From Pseudomonas mediterranea CFBP 5447 (GTDB lineage: Bacteria; Pseudomonadota; Gammaproteobacteria; Pseudomonadales; Pseudomonadaceae), in the NCBI RefSeq assembly GCF_000774145.1, contig NZ_KN322987.1:854747-918746 (forward strand): a stretch of DNA of 64,000 nt, in the 5' to 3' direction. A program made the position numbers and the translations under genes. Under the pieces are notes generated by a model. It was not told the DNA's origin. It did not search any database and saw only the letters and a list, made by a program, of their open reading frames with translations. Shown in pieces: positions 47,762 through 56,614 of the stretch (positions are counted from its first letter, which is position 1; every line of letters starts with the position of its first letter).

Positions 47762-47827
47762 GCCTCGTTTTCACGTTACGCAATCGCAGGAAAATTTTTG
47801 TTGTGGGTAGTGTGCAGCACAATCTGT
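47762..47827 (-). promoter_or_regulatory. Duplicated upstream module, copy 2 (before racemase-like gene)
   Basis: Second copy of the module: CTCGTTTTCAC, AATCGCAG, then TGTGCAGCACA (47811-47821), a near-perfect inverted repeat, and AATCTG. It lies about 80-145 bases upstream of the racemase-like start. The flanks are not related to those of copy 1. Confidence 0.55.
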
Positions 47828-47875
47828 CTGGCCTGTGGAGCTTCTCGATGATGCTGCTCACTCAAGGAAATAGAT

Positions 47876-48012
47876 GAACCTGTGGCGAGGGGATTTATCC
47901 CCGCTGGGCTGCGCAGCAGCCCCAACACAAGCAACTCCATCCGCCTGATACACCACGTCGCGGGGCTTAGGGGCCGCTGCGCAGCCCAGCGGGGATAAAT
48001 CCCCTCGCCACA
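47876..48012. repeat. REPIN, family A, second copy
   Basis: Two complete, facing copies of TGTGGCGAGGGGATTTATCC with GCTGGGCTGCGCAGCAGCCC inner palindromes. It is the more intact relative of the element at 22997-23155. The 47684-48188 interval (505 bases) holds this element and the duplicated upstream module; no gene was found in it. Confidence 0.88.
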
Positions 48013-48188
48013 ATGAACCGGGCAAGTTTTAAGTGAATGCGTTACGCCCGGTGCGGCATCGCATCCATATCCCGTTGCAGACCATGAGTTTGAAGAATGC
48101 TCTGCGCCTTTCGCCCAGGCCAAGGTCAATCAGGTGCCTGCAGCGTCTGTGGCGAAGATTGTCCCTCGCCACACCGCTTAGCTGTTGA

Positions 48189-49685
48189 TCAGCCCTCGGA
48201 TACATCGATCCAGATGGTCTTGATCTCGGTGTACTGGTCATGGGCCCAGATAGACTTGTCACGCCCACCGAAACCCGACTCCTTGTAACCGCCAAACGGT
48301 GTCGACGCGTCGCCTTCACCGAAGCAGTTGACGGTAACGATGCCGGCGCGGATTTCCCGCGACAGTTTGATCGCGTTGCGCAGATTGTCGGTGTAGACCG
48401 AAGCGGCCAGGCCGTAGACCGAATCGTTTGCCAGGGCTATCGCTTCTTCGAGCGTGTCGAACGTGGTGACCGCCAGCACCGGGCCGAAGATTTCTTCCTG
48501 GAACAGCACGCTGTCGGCGCCGACCCCATCGATCACGGTCGGTTGCACATAGATGTCGGCCTCGGTATTACCGCCGAAAACCACCCGCAGGTTCTCGCTG
48601 CCGGCTTTTACCAGGTACGAACGAACCTTTTCGAAGTGCGCCTTGCTGACCATCGAACCCAGGCGGTTCTCGGGATCCAGCGGGCTGCCCATCTTCCATT
48701 CCCGCAACTGCACGCCGATGCGCTTGAGCAGTTCGTCCTTGATGTCGGCGTGCACGATCAGGCGCGAAGAGGCCGAGCAGTTCTCCCCCATGTTCCAGAA
48801 CGAACCATTGACCACGTGACCGGCCACCAGGTCGAGATCGGCGACGTCGTTCATGACCACGGCCGGGTTCTTGCCACCGCACTCCAGGACGATCCGCTTG
48901 AGGTTGGAATCGGCGGCATACTTGAGGAAGAGACGGCCTGTATCGGTCGATCCGGTGAAGCTGACCATGGTGACGTCCATATGACGACCCAGCGGCTCGC
49001 CGACCTCGCGGCCACCGCCGGACAGCACGTTGAACACACCGTCCGGAACGCCTGCCTGGGACGCCAGCTCGGCGACTCGCAGGGCGGTCAGGGTGGTTTC
49101 CTTGGCCGGCTTGACCACGATGGAACAGCCTGCCGCCAGGGACGGGCCGATTTTCCAGGCCAGCATCAGCAGCGGGAAGTTCCACGGCAGAACCAGGCCG
49201 ACCACGCCGATCGCCTCGCGCACCACCAGGGTCAACGCCCCTGCACCGGTCGGCGCGGTATTGTCGTAGATCTTGTCGATCAGCTCGGCATGCCAGCGGA
49301 TCATGTGGATGGCTTCGGGGATGTCGGTCAGCTGGCATTCGCGAATCGGTTTACCGCTGTCCAGGCTTTCCATCACCGCCAGCTCGACCGCGTTCTGCTC
49401 CAGCAGATCGGCAAAGCGCAGCAGCACCTTCTTGCGAGCGCCTGGGCTGAGCTTGTGCCAACGGCCATCGTCAAAGGCTTCGTTGGCCTTGGCCACGGCG
49501 TAATCGACATCCTCGGCGTTGCAGGCGGTGATTTCGGCGAGGACTTCGTCGGTTGCAGGATTGGTGGTGGTGAAGGTCTTGCCCGACACCGACGTGTAGA
49601 ACTTGCCGTCCACGAACGACTGCGTGGGCAGCGTCAGCTTTGCGGCAATGGCGGAATATTCGGCTGCACTCAGTAGATCGCTCAT
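48189..49685 (-). CDS. NAD(P)-dependent aldehyde dehydrogenase
   Basis: A 498-residue aldehyde dehydrogenase. It has the cofactor and catalytic motifs PWNFPLLM, FTGSTDTGRL, the active Glu in VLECGGKNPA (near 266) and the nucleophilic Cys in NMGENCSASSR (near 300). Overall it resembles PuuC/betaine-aldehyde-type enzymes. It overlaps the upstream DapA-like lyase gene by ATGA, so the lyase product is probably its substrate. DapA-family lyases of hydroxyproline or sugar-acid pathways make 2-oxoglutarate semialdehyde, and oxidation of that compound to 2-oxoglutarate is the favoured but unproven role. Confidence 0.9.
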   Translation of the reverse strand: MSDLLSAAEYSAIAAKLTLPTQSFVDGKFYTSVSGKTFTTTNPATDEVLAEITACNAEDVDYAVAKANEAFDDGRWHKLSPGARKKVLLRFADLLEQNAVELAVMESLDSGKPIRECQLTDIPEAIHMIRWHAELIDKIYDNTAPTGAGALTLVVREAIGVVGLVLPWNFPLLMLAWKIGPSLAAGCSIVVKPAKETTLTALRVAELASQAGVPDGVFNVLSGGGREVGEPLGRHMDVTMVSFTGSTDTGRLFLKYAADSNLKRIVLECGGKNPAVVMNDVADLDLVAGHVVNGSFWNMGENCSASSRLIVHADIKDELLKRIGVQLREWKMGSPLDPENRLGSMVSKAHFEKVRSYLVKAGSENLRVVFGGNTEADIYVQPTVIDGVGADSVLFQEEIFGPVLAVTTFDTLEEAIALANDSVYGLAASVYTDNLRNAIKLSREIRAGIVTVNCFGEGDASTPFGGYKESGFGGRDKSIWAHDQYTEIKTIWIDVSEG

Positions 49686-50587
49686 TTGCTGCTCCCGATG
49701 ATGTGGGCCACTTCACTTTTCAGGGTGGTGATGATGGTCTGGAGGTCCTGCTTTTCATTTTCGTAAAGAGGTTGCAGCGGCGAGCGGACGCTACCGGCGC
49801 GCAGGCCATTCAGCTCGCAACCGGCCTTGATCGACTGGACGAACTTGCCGCCTTCGAGAAAGTCCATCAGCGGCATCATGGCGCTCATGATCTTGCGGCC
49901 CTTGTCGAAGTCCTTCTCGAGCACACAGGCTTCGTACAACGCCACGTGCTCACGTGGGATGAAGTTGGAGCCGGCGCAGACCCAGCTACGCGCGCCCCAG
50001 GCAAAGAACTCCAGGGCCTGGTCGTCCCATCCGCAAGACAGGGCAATGTTGGGGAAATTGCGCGACAGGTTGTGCACCTGCGCCATGTCGCCGGAGCTCT
50101 CCTTGATCGCCACGACATTCCGGGACTTCGATACCAGCTCGAAGTACTCGGTCCCCATGCTCACGCTCATGCGGCCCGGGTAGTTGTAAAGCATGATCGG
50201 CAAGTCGGCGGCGCGATCGACCGTCAGGGCGTGCGCGGCGTTTTCCTGTTGGGTCGGCAGCGCGTACGGCGGCGAGCCGACCAGGATGGCATCGGCCTTG
50301 ATGGCGCGAGCGCCCTTGGCGTACTCCACGGAGTCTTCAGTGCGGATCGCACCGGTACCGATGATCAGTGCGGTACGGTTGCCGATGACATCCTTGGCCT
50401 TGGCGGCCAACTCGATTCGCTCCTGGGGCGTATGGGCGTAGTACTCGCCGGTGGAGCCGCCAATGATGATGCCGTGGACCTTCGACTCGATCAGGTACTC
50501 GAGCACTTGCGCGAACGCGGCCTGGTCGATTTCGCCAGTGGCGGTCAACGGAGTGATTGCCGGGGTGTAGATGCCTTCGAATTTCAT
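49682..50587 (-). CDS. DapA-family lyase/deaminase (dihydrodipicolinate synthase fold)
   Basis: A 301-residue TIM-barrel class I lyase. It shows the substrate-carboxylate loop GGSTGEYYA, the catalytic Tyr in LYNYPGRM and the Schiff-base Lys in VVAIKESSGDM (near 165). Candidate reactions include deamination of 1-pyrroline-4-hydroxy-2-carboxylate (hydroxyproline breakdown) or dehydration of a 2-keto-3-deoxy acid, both giving 2-oxoglutarate semialdehyde. Translational coupling to the aldehyde dehydrogenase supports such a product, and the surrounding amino-acid oxidases favour the first. It is unlikely to be the lysine-pathway dapA given this catabolic setting. ATG 50587 is chosen; an upstream extension lacks support. 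Confidence 0.87.
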   Translation of the reverse strand: MKFEGIYTPAITPLTATGEIDQAAFAQVLEYLIESKVHGIIIGGSTGEYYAHTPQERIELAAKAKDVIGNRTALIIGTGAIRTEDSVEYAKGARAIKADAILVGSPPYALPTQQENAAHALTVDRAADLPIMLYNYPGRMSVSMGTEYFELVSKSRNVVAIKESSGDMAQVHNLSRNFPNIALSCGWDDQALEFFAWGARSWVCAGSNFIPREHVALYEACVLEKDFDKGRKIMSAMMPLMDFLEGGKFVQSIKAGCELNGLRAGSVRSPLQPLYENEKQDLQTIITTLKSEVAHIIGSSK

Positions 50588-50670
50588 GATTGCCTCTTCA
50601 TCAATAAGGGGAATGCTCCCCGACTCAACGTCCACCACCAGGGGTCGGAGGACATCCAGGTTGGATCAAT

Positions 50671-52002
50671 TCAGTGACTCAAGGCCGCGGCATCGCGCAG
50701 GCTCAGTGAGCGGGTTTCAGGGGCCAGCGCCCAGGCCGTCGCCAGACCGATGAAGGTCACTGCAGCGGCGATGTACATGGTCGCGCCGATACCCAGGGTG
50801 TGCAGGGACACAGGCACCAGGTAAGTACCCACGGCAGCCCCGACACGGGACAGCGAGGTGCCGATGCCCATGGCGAAGGTGCGGATTTCCGTGGGGAAGA
50901 TTTCGTTTGGATAAACCAGTTGAAGCACTTGCGCGCCGCCAATGAACAAGGCGTAGGCACCAAACAGCACAAGCACTACCCATTCATTGCCGGAGGAAAA
51001 CCTGGCCAGCAGCAGCAAGGCCACGCCCGACCAGAGGAAGCTCTGGATCAGCATGCTCCGTCGGCCCATGGTGTTGATCAACCGCGTCGCAACCAGGCAA
51101 CCGATCACAAAAAGGAAGGTAATGGCGATCGAGCCATACGACGCCCACTGGCCTTTGAGATTGAGTGCCTGCAACACCGTCGGAGCAAAGGCATAAACGG
51201 CAAATACCGGGATGATCGAGCAGGTCCAGAACACCGAGACGAAAAACATGCGCTTGCCATAGCCGGAGTGCAGCAGATCACCGAACGACATCTTCTTCTG
51301 CTGGTGTTCCTCCGGCAGATCCCGCAGGGAGTAGCGCTCTCCGTACACGCGCTTGATCACCGCTTCTGCCTCGGTATCCCGGCCCTTGCTCAGCAACCAG
51401 CGGGCCGATTCGGGGGTACCGATCCTCAGGATGAACAGCGCCAGGCCAATGATCGCGGCGCTGGCCAGGACATAGCGCCAGGCCTCGTCCCCGCCGACAT
51501 CGAGAATGGCATTGCCGACCATGTAGGCGAAAGCCGCACCGGCAAACCACAGGATGGTCAGTGCGGCGAGACGTGGGCCGCGTTGCTTCCTGGGCAAGAA
51601 CTCCACCAGCAACGAGGTGGCGACCGGGTATTCGATACCCACTGCCATGCCAATGGCGAAGCGCAGCGCGAACAGCACGGGGGCCGATTCGACCCATAGC
51701 TGCGCCAGCGAACAGACAATGAACAGCGACGGCCCGACGAAGTACACCCGCTTGCGGCCCAGTCGATCGGTCAACCAACCGCCGATAAAACCGCCAAAGA
51801 ACACCCCGATCAATGCCGAAGCGGCAATCATGCCTTGCCAGAACTCACTCAAACTCAACGCGTCAGTAATCTGCAACATGGCGATGCCGATAATACTGAG
51901 CACATAGCCGTCGACAAACGAGCCGCCACCGGAGCGGACCGTCAATAACCGATGAAAGTTATTGAGCGGTATATCTTCAATCGATGCATTAGGACTTGTC
52001 AT
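50671..52002 (-). CDS. MFS transporter (sugar/organic-acid porter type)
   Basis: A 443-residue inner-membrane carrier with about 12 membrane segments. It has the MFS loop motif GGWLTDRLGRKR, the sugar-porter signature PESARWLLSKGR after segment 6 and EIFPTEIRTFAMG in the second half. A clear ribosome site (TAGGAG) precedes ATG 52002. It is 83 bases upstream of the DapA-like gene on the same strand and probably brings in the substrate of that pathway. The compound carried cannot be told from sequence. Confidence 0.88.
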   Translation of the reverse strand: MTSPNASIEDIPLNNFHRLLTVRSGGGSFVDGYVLSIIGIAMLQITDALSLSEFWQGMIAASALIGVFFGGFIGGWLTDRLGRKRVYFVGPSLFIVCSLAQLWVESAPVLFALRFAIGMAVGIEYPVATSLLVEFLPRKQRGPRLAALTILWFAGAAFAYMVGNAILDVGGDEAWRYVLASAAIIGLALFILRIGTPESARWLLSKGRDTEAEAVIKRVYGERYSLRDLPEEHQQKKMSFGDLLHSGYGKRMFFVSVFWTCSIIPVFAVYAFAPTVLQALNLKGQWASYGSIAITFLFVIGCLVATRLINTMGRRSMLIQSFLWSGVALLLLARFSSGNEWVVLVLFGAYALFIGGAQVLQLVYPNEIFPTEIRTFAMGIGTSLSRVGAAVGTYLVPVSLHTLGIGATMYIAAAVTFIGLATAWALAPETRSLSLRDAAALSH

Positions 52003-52178
52003 TGTTATCTCCTACGGTCGCTTCGGTATTTCAGCAAACAGTCGCTACTGGAAATCCGGGCGATACAAAGCCGTCTCGATCAAAAAGTTCAACCTGTCTT
52101 GACACATCAACAGGCCTTGCACTCTTTAACCGATCGTTTGAATCAAACTTTTTCAGTTACTGCTGTTTGTGTTGCGAA

Positions 52179-53498
52179 CTAACTTTCCTTGCCGGCGCGA
52201 GTTTGTCCCCAAAAAAGATTCATATTGACGCCCGCCGATAGAAACGGCTCAGGCGGATTCCTGTTCGGGCCAGGGGAATTGAGCAGGAAATCAATCAGTG
52301 GATTTTTCTTACCGGCCAACCAGTCGGCCAGTAGCGTTCCGGTTACCGTGCCACGGGTGATACCCAAGCCATTGCAGCAGAGTGCGCCGTAGACATTGTT
52401 GGAAAGAGGGCCGAAATGCGCTTCGTGATTACGTGACAAAGCCAGGGAGCCGCCCCAGGTGTATTGAAAGTCGACCTCGGGGAGCATCGGGAAGCGCCGG
52501 GCAAACGACTCCTTGTGGCGCTTGATGAACCGCTGCAGATACTTGGGATTGGCACGCCCATCGGTATTGAAACTGAAGCTGTTGCGCACCAGCAGACGAT
52601 TGTCGACGGTGCGCCGCAAAGTCGTGCCAAAAGGATCGGCGGGGATGACGCCCCAGTAGGGCTTGCCACCCAGGCGTGCCTGCTCGGCACCGGTCAATGG
52701 CCGAGTCAGGCTGGCATAGGTGAAAATCGGCAGCATCCGCCCCTTGAGAAAACCGAAGCTCATGGCGAAGGCGTTATTGGTCAGCACCAGCTTGTCGGCG
52801 ACGATGCGCCCCAGCTTATGGCTGAGAACGGTTTTGTCGCCGTATTCGACCTCAGTGATCGGGGTGTTTTCATACAGCGTCACATTGGCAGGCAAGCTAT
52901 CGGCCAGGCCTTTCACCAGGGCCGCAGGTTGAATCAGCGCCGTGCCGGGCGTGAACAGGGCCTTGCGATAGAAACGACTGCCGATATGACCCGGCAAGTC
53001 CTGCTGGTCGATCATCTGGTATTCCTGGCCCAGTTTGTCCAGGCCGCTGCGGTAGGCATCGAGCACCGCAATACCCCGATCTTCAATCGCGGCCTGATAC
53101 TTGCCACATTCGCGCAACTGGCAATCGATGCCATGCTGCTCCACCAGGCCCTTGAGAATGTTCTGGCCGGTGAGATTCAACTCAAGGCTGATCCTGGCCG
53201 TGGCGATATCACCGATATAGTCGGCGGCACCGATGTCGTGAGGCAGATCGATAGCGAATCCGGCATTACGCCCCGACGAGCCGAAACCCACCTCCTGCGC
53301 TTCGACCAGGACAATCTCGTCGTCTGGAAAATTCAACGCCAACTGACGTGCCGCGGCCAGCCCGGTAAAGCCTGCGCCTAATACCACCCAGCGGGCGCTG
53401 CGAGTGCCCGAGTGCGACGGCCGGGGCACGCGAGGCTTACTGAGATGAAACCAGCCACAACTGGAGTCGTCTGCCGGGGTGTTGGTGACTGTTAGCAT
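52179..53498 (-). CDS. FAD-dependent oxidoreductase (DAO family, PuuB-like)
   Basis: A 439-residue flavoprotein. The FAD site is VVLGAGFTGLAAARQLA (near 38-54), followed by VGFGSSGRNAGFAIDLP, a motif of gamma-glutamylputrescine oxidase-like and related amine oxidases. The C-terminal FAD closure is CCNGLGITRGTVTGTLLADW. It may oxidize a secondary amine or N-methyl amino acid to an aldehyde or imine. It is 176 bases upstream of the MFS gene, same strand, and probably starts the operon. The spacer is moderately AT-rich with no further gene. The start at 53498 has only a weak ribosome site. Confidence 0.85.
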   Translation of the reverse strand: MLTVTNTPADDSSCGWFHLSKPRVPRPSHSGTRSARWVVLGAGFTGLAAARQLALNFPDDEIVLVEAQEVGFGSSGRNAGFAIDLPHDIGAADYIGDIATARISLELNLTGQNILKGLVEQHGIDCQLRECGKYQAAIEDRGIAVLDAYRSGLDKLGQEYQMIDQQDLPGHIGSRFYRKALFTPGTALIQPAALVKGLADSLPANVTLYENTPITEVEYGDKTVLSHKLGRIVADKLVLTNNAFAMSFGFLKGRMLPIFTYASLTRPLTGAEQARLGGKPYWGVIPADPFGTTLRRTVDNRLLVRNSFSFNTDGRANPKYLQRFIKRHKESFARRFPMLPEVDFQYTWGGSLALSRNHEAHFGPLSNNVYGALCCNGLGITRGTVTGTLLADWLAGKKNPLIDFLLNSPGPNRNPPEPFLSAGVNMNLFWGQTRAGKES

Positions 53499-53590
53499 TT
53501 ATACGACCTGGACTCTTGTAGTTGTAAGTCTGAACCACCCCCTTCCGGCGCGGCTCGATAGCCGCGTCGACGCAAACGGGGTCCCGCGTG

Positions 53591-54316
53591 TCAATAAGTC
53601 AGTGCCACATCCAGCCCTTCCGGTGCCGCATATTCGGACATCCGGCGACGGGACAATTCCATGTGCGCGCGGGCGATATCGCCGGCCAGCGCAGCTTCGT
53701 GGTTTTCAATCGCGGCGATCATTTCGTCATGCTGTTGGGCGGCGATTTCCAGATCGGCCTGCATATCCACCGTGGTGGGATGGCGATAGAAAATCTTGCC
53801 CAGGCGCGCATGATCGATCAGCAAGCGTTGCAGGCTCGGCATCAAGTAAGGGTTATGGGCCATCCGCCCGATCTGCAGGTGAAACTCATCGTTGTAGAGC
53901 ACCCGGTTCTCGACATGCTTCTGCTCGATGGCCTCGCGAAACAGTTGCTGGATACGCTTGAGCTCGGCGATCTCCGCGGGTGTCGCTTGCGTTGCGGCGA
54001 GCTGGGTGGTGGCGCTGTAGATCAGCGGCGCAGCGAGAAAGAAGCTGCGCAGCGACTGGTAGTTCATGGACGACACCCGCGCCGCCCGATTGGCTTCCAG
54101 CTCGATGTAGCCCTCCGCCGCCATCTGCCGCATCAGCTCGCGCACAGGAGGACGCGACAAGCCGAACTCTTCGCATAGGGCCAACTCATCGACCACCGCC
54201 CCCGGTGCCAGCTCCATGCTCAGGATGCGTCGCCGCAACGCGTCGCCCAACACAGCCTTGCGATCGATTGGCGCTTCTGTGGCGACCTGCTGGCCGGCTT
54301 GATTGACTGCCTTCAT
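53591..54316 (-). CDS. GntR-family regulator, FCD subgroup (copy 1)
   Basis: A 241-residue regulator: winged helix (about 25-90; LCEEFGLSRPPVRELMRQMAAEG) and an all-helical FCD effector domain with metal-type residues (DEFHLQIGRMAHNP, later His residues). ATG 54316 (MKAVNQAGQQ) is used because AAGG stands just upstream. It shares clear sequence similarity, including ARVSSMNYQSLRSFFLAAP, with the second FCD regulator at 60571-61257. It lies just upstream of the FAD oxidoreductase-MFS-lyase-dehydrogenase set on the same strand and is the likely repressor of that set. Confidence 0.87.
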   Translation of the reverse strand: MKAVNQAGQQVATEAPIDRKAVLGDALRRRILSMELAPGAVVDELALCEEFGLSRPPVRELMRQMAAEGYIELEANRAARVSSMNYQSLRSFFLAAPLIYSATTQLAATQATPAEIAELKRIQQLFREAIEQKHVENRVLYNDEFHLQIGRMAHNPYLMPSLQRLLIDHARLGKIFYRHPTTVDMQADLEIAAQQHDEMIAAIENHEAALAGDIARAHMELSRRRMSEYAAPEGLDVALTY

Positions 54317-54385
54317 AGAAACCTTCGTACCCGTTGAGTGAGCTAGGTCTACTACCTGTAATCCGACTATAAAACAAGAAAATAC

Positions 54386-54400
54386 ATTGTGTCTACAATT
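54386..54400. promoter_or_regulatory. Palindromic FCD-type operator candidate
   Basis: ATTGTGTCTACAATT has ATTGT/ACAAT arms around a 4-base centre, the TNGTnnnnACNA shape bound by FCD-class GntR proteins. It lies about 70-85 bases upstream of the regulator start, suggesting autoregulation. The rest of 54317-54536 holds no gene. Confidence 0.5.
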
Positions 54401-54536
54401 GAAATACATAGATTTTCGCGTTCTCCCAGACATCTTTACGAAGCGCTGAACCCCTTATAAACAGGGGCTTTGCGCTTCGTTCAGGCGAATGTCCAGATGC
54501 GCCATCAATCGGTTCGGAAACGACCTGCCTGGCGCC

Positions 54537-55520
54537 CTACTTGACCAGCCTGACCTCCTTTGACGGGCGGTAGCCGAAATAGGAGCTGTAGCACTTGCTG
54601 AAATGGCTCGGGGACACGAAACCACAGGCCACGAGGACCTCGACCTGGGACAGCTCGGTATGCTGCAAAAGCCGACGCGCCTCGGTGATACGCAACTCCA
54701 TGTAGTACCGCTGTGGCGTGGTGCCCAATTGCTCCTTGAACAGGCGCTCCAATTGACGCCGCGAACGGCCGGCATAAATGGCCAACTGCTCCAGCTCCAA
54801 GGGCTCTTCGAGGTTGGCGTCCATCAGCTTCACCACCTCGCGCAGCGGTGCGCTCAGGCAGACATTTTCAGTCGGCTTGATGCGCCGGTAGCGCGACTCT
54901 TCGAACGACAGAATGTCCTCGATACCTTCCACCAACGCTTTGTCGTGAAGCCCCTTGATCCAGTCCAAGGCCATGTGGAAAGCGCCGGAGGGACTGGATG
55001 CCGTCAGGCGGTCCCGGTCGATCACGTAAGGCTCGCTGCTGACCTGCGTCGCCTTGCAGAACTCCGCCAGCGCAGGGCGATGTTCGGGATGAATCGCACA
55101 CCGGTATCCGTCCAACAGTCCTGCGCGGCCCAGGAACCATGCGCCATTCCACAACCCGGCCAGGCCGATCTCCAGCTCCGCGGCAGTCCTGAGCAGGTGC
55201 ACCAGCTCCTCCGATGCTTTCAGTTCAGTCCTGTAGCCACCACAGATGACCAGCAGGTCAAGGTCCTTGATCAGCGAGCAATCGATACGGGTGTCCGGCC
55301 GGATGACCAGGCCCAGATCGCTGATGACTTCCCCGTCGCTCAGACCAAAAGTCCGCGATGAGAACAGCTTGGGGCGCAACAGGTTCGCCGTGACAATCGT
55401 GTCCAGGGCCTGGGTGAATGCCGGCAGCGAGAAATGTTCGAGCAGCAGGAAACCCACCCGAACCATCCGGCTCGTCTGGTCGGGGTTTTCATTCAGATAG
55501 CGGAAATTCTTGCCTTTCAT
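54537..55520 (-). CDS. GlxA-type AraC regulator with DJ-1/PfpI domain
   Basis: A 327-residue regulator. The N-terminal half (about 20-190) has the class I amidotransferase-like DJ-1/PfpI fold, with LWNGAWFLGRAGLLDG where other members carry the nucleophile elbow; the usual Cys appears replaced by Asn, as in sensor-only members. The C-terminal half (about 220-320) is an AraC/XylS helix-turn-helix pair (LEQLAIYAGRSRRQLERLFKEQLG). This architecture is that of GbdR, CdhR and similar regulators that answer to betaine, carnitine and related compounds, which suits the betaine-type ABC transporter nearby. Start ATG 55520 is tentative because GGAGG lies very close to it. Confidence 0.8.
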   Translation of the reverse strand: MKGKNFRYLNENPDQTSRMVRVGFLLLEHFSLPAFTQALDTIVTANLLRPKLFSSRTFGLSDGEVISDLGLVIRPDTRIDCSLIKDLDLLVICGGYRTELKASEELVHLLRTAAELEIGLAGLWNGAWFLGRAGLLDGYRCAIHPEHRPALAEFCKATQVSSEPYVIDRDRLTASSPSGAFHMALDWIKGLHDKALVEGIEDILSFEESRYRRIKPTENVCLSAPLREVVKLMDANLEEPLELEQLAIYAGRSRRQLERLFKEQLGTTPQRYYMELRITEARRLLQHTELSQVEVLVACGFVSPSHFSKCYSSYFGYRPSKEVRLVK

Positions 55521-55602
55521 GCCTCCGCTGAATTGGCGTCGCTCGATCAATTTCTGCCTACTCTTCTCTACGTGACGAATACAGTGTCTGGTGTGTTGCG
55601 GG

Positions 55603-56601
55603 TCAAGCGAGCTGGAAGCCATGACGCAGCGGGTCCTTGTCATCGACAAAGATCGTGTTGTGCCCGGTGATTTGCGCCCAGCCGCCGATGCTCGGCCTGA
55701 TGCCTTCGAATGGTCCGACCTTGACCGCGTTTTCGACCTTGCCCTCGAAGATGGTCCCGATCAGGCTTTCATTGCGGTACGTATCGCCCACCTTCAGCCG
55801 CCCCTTGGCGAACAGTTGGGCCATGCGCGCCGAAGTGCCGGTGCCACCCGGAGACCGGTCGATTGCCTTGTCGCCATAGAACACGGCGCCGCGCCCATCC
55901 GCTGCGGTGCCCTGCCCGTCATCGCACCAGATGACGTGGTGAACCCCTTGGATCCTGTTGTTTTCGGGGTGCACGGGGACCGATACCTCTGCCAGGGCCA
56001 CGCGCAGTTTCTGGCTCATGGCGACGATGTCCGCCGTCGTCATGCCGGTCAAACCGGCCCAGTTCGCCTGCGGTTCGACCACCGCATAGAAATTGCCGCC
56101 ATAGGCAATATCAACGACGAGCTCGCCAACACCCGGCACCTCGACCCGTACATCGGCGCTGTGCAGATAACTGGCCACGTTGAACAAGCGGATGGAGTCG
56201 ACAAACTCGCCGTTCAGCGTGTAGTCGACATCCACCCGCCCGGCAGGGGTCTCAATGGCCAACTTGCCAGGCTCGCGGGGTGTGACCAGCCCCTCCTCGA
56301 TCACCACGGTCGACAAACCGATGGTGCCCGCACCGCACATGGGCAGGCAGCCACTGACTTCGATGAACAACGCGCCAAAATCGCAATCGTCGCGGGATGA
56401 CGGATAGATGATGACGCCGGACATGATGTCGTGGCCCCGAGGCTCGAACATCAACGCCGTGCGCACCCAGTCATGCTCACGCACAAAGATCTCGCGGCGC
56501 TCGGCCATCGAAACGGACGGCAACAGCGGCGCGCCGCCCGCCACCACCCGCACCGGATTCCCGCAGGCATGGGAGTCGATACAAAAAAAGCTGCGTCTCA
56601 T
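55603..56601 (-). CDS. Proline racemase/4-hydroxyproline epimerase-family protein with altered active site
   Basis: A 332-residue protein of the proline racemase superfamily. The first catalytic Cys is in MCGAGTIG (near 88), although the common form is MCGHGTIG. The second catalytic site, normally DRSPCGTG, reads DRSPGGTG (near 230), so the second Cys is Gly; the bases confirm a GGT codon. Known members use Cys/Cys (racemase, epimerase) or Cys/Thr (3-hydroxyproline dehydratase), so this one probably has another reaction, perhaps elimination or one-base chemistry. AGGAGAG precedes ATG 56601. It directly follows a betaine/proline-type ABC transporter on the same strand, so the transported compound is likely its substrate. 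Confidence 0.85.
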   Translation of the reverse strand: MRRSFFCIDSHACGNPVRVVAGGAPLLPSVSMAERREIFVREHDWVRTALMFEPRGHDIMSGVIIYPSSRDDCDFGALFIEVSGCLPMCGAGTIGLSTVVIEEGLVTPREPGKLAIETPAGRVDVDYTLNGEFVDSIRLFNVASYLHSADVRVEVPGVGELVVDIAYGGNFYAVVEPQANWAGLTGMTTADIVAMSQKLRVALAEVSVPVHPENNRIQGVHHVIWCDDGQGTAADGRGAVFYGDKAIDRSPGGTGTSARMAQLFAKGRLKVGDTYRNESLIGTIFEGKVENAVKVGPFEGIRPSIGGWAQITGHNTIFVDDKDPLRHGFQLA

Positions 56602-56614
56602 CGGGGCGACTCTC

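Noticed and set aside
48145..48175. GTGGCGAAGATTGTCCCTCGCCAC as a third REP of family A
   Set aside because: Only the outer bases resemble the REP core; the central palindrome is missing, so it may be a decayed copy or chance.
54868..55152. DJ-1-like part of the AraC regulator as an active amidotransferase or protease
   Set aside because: The nucleophile position lacks Cys (LWNGAWFLG), so a sensor role is more likely than catalysis.
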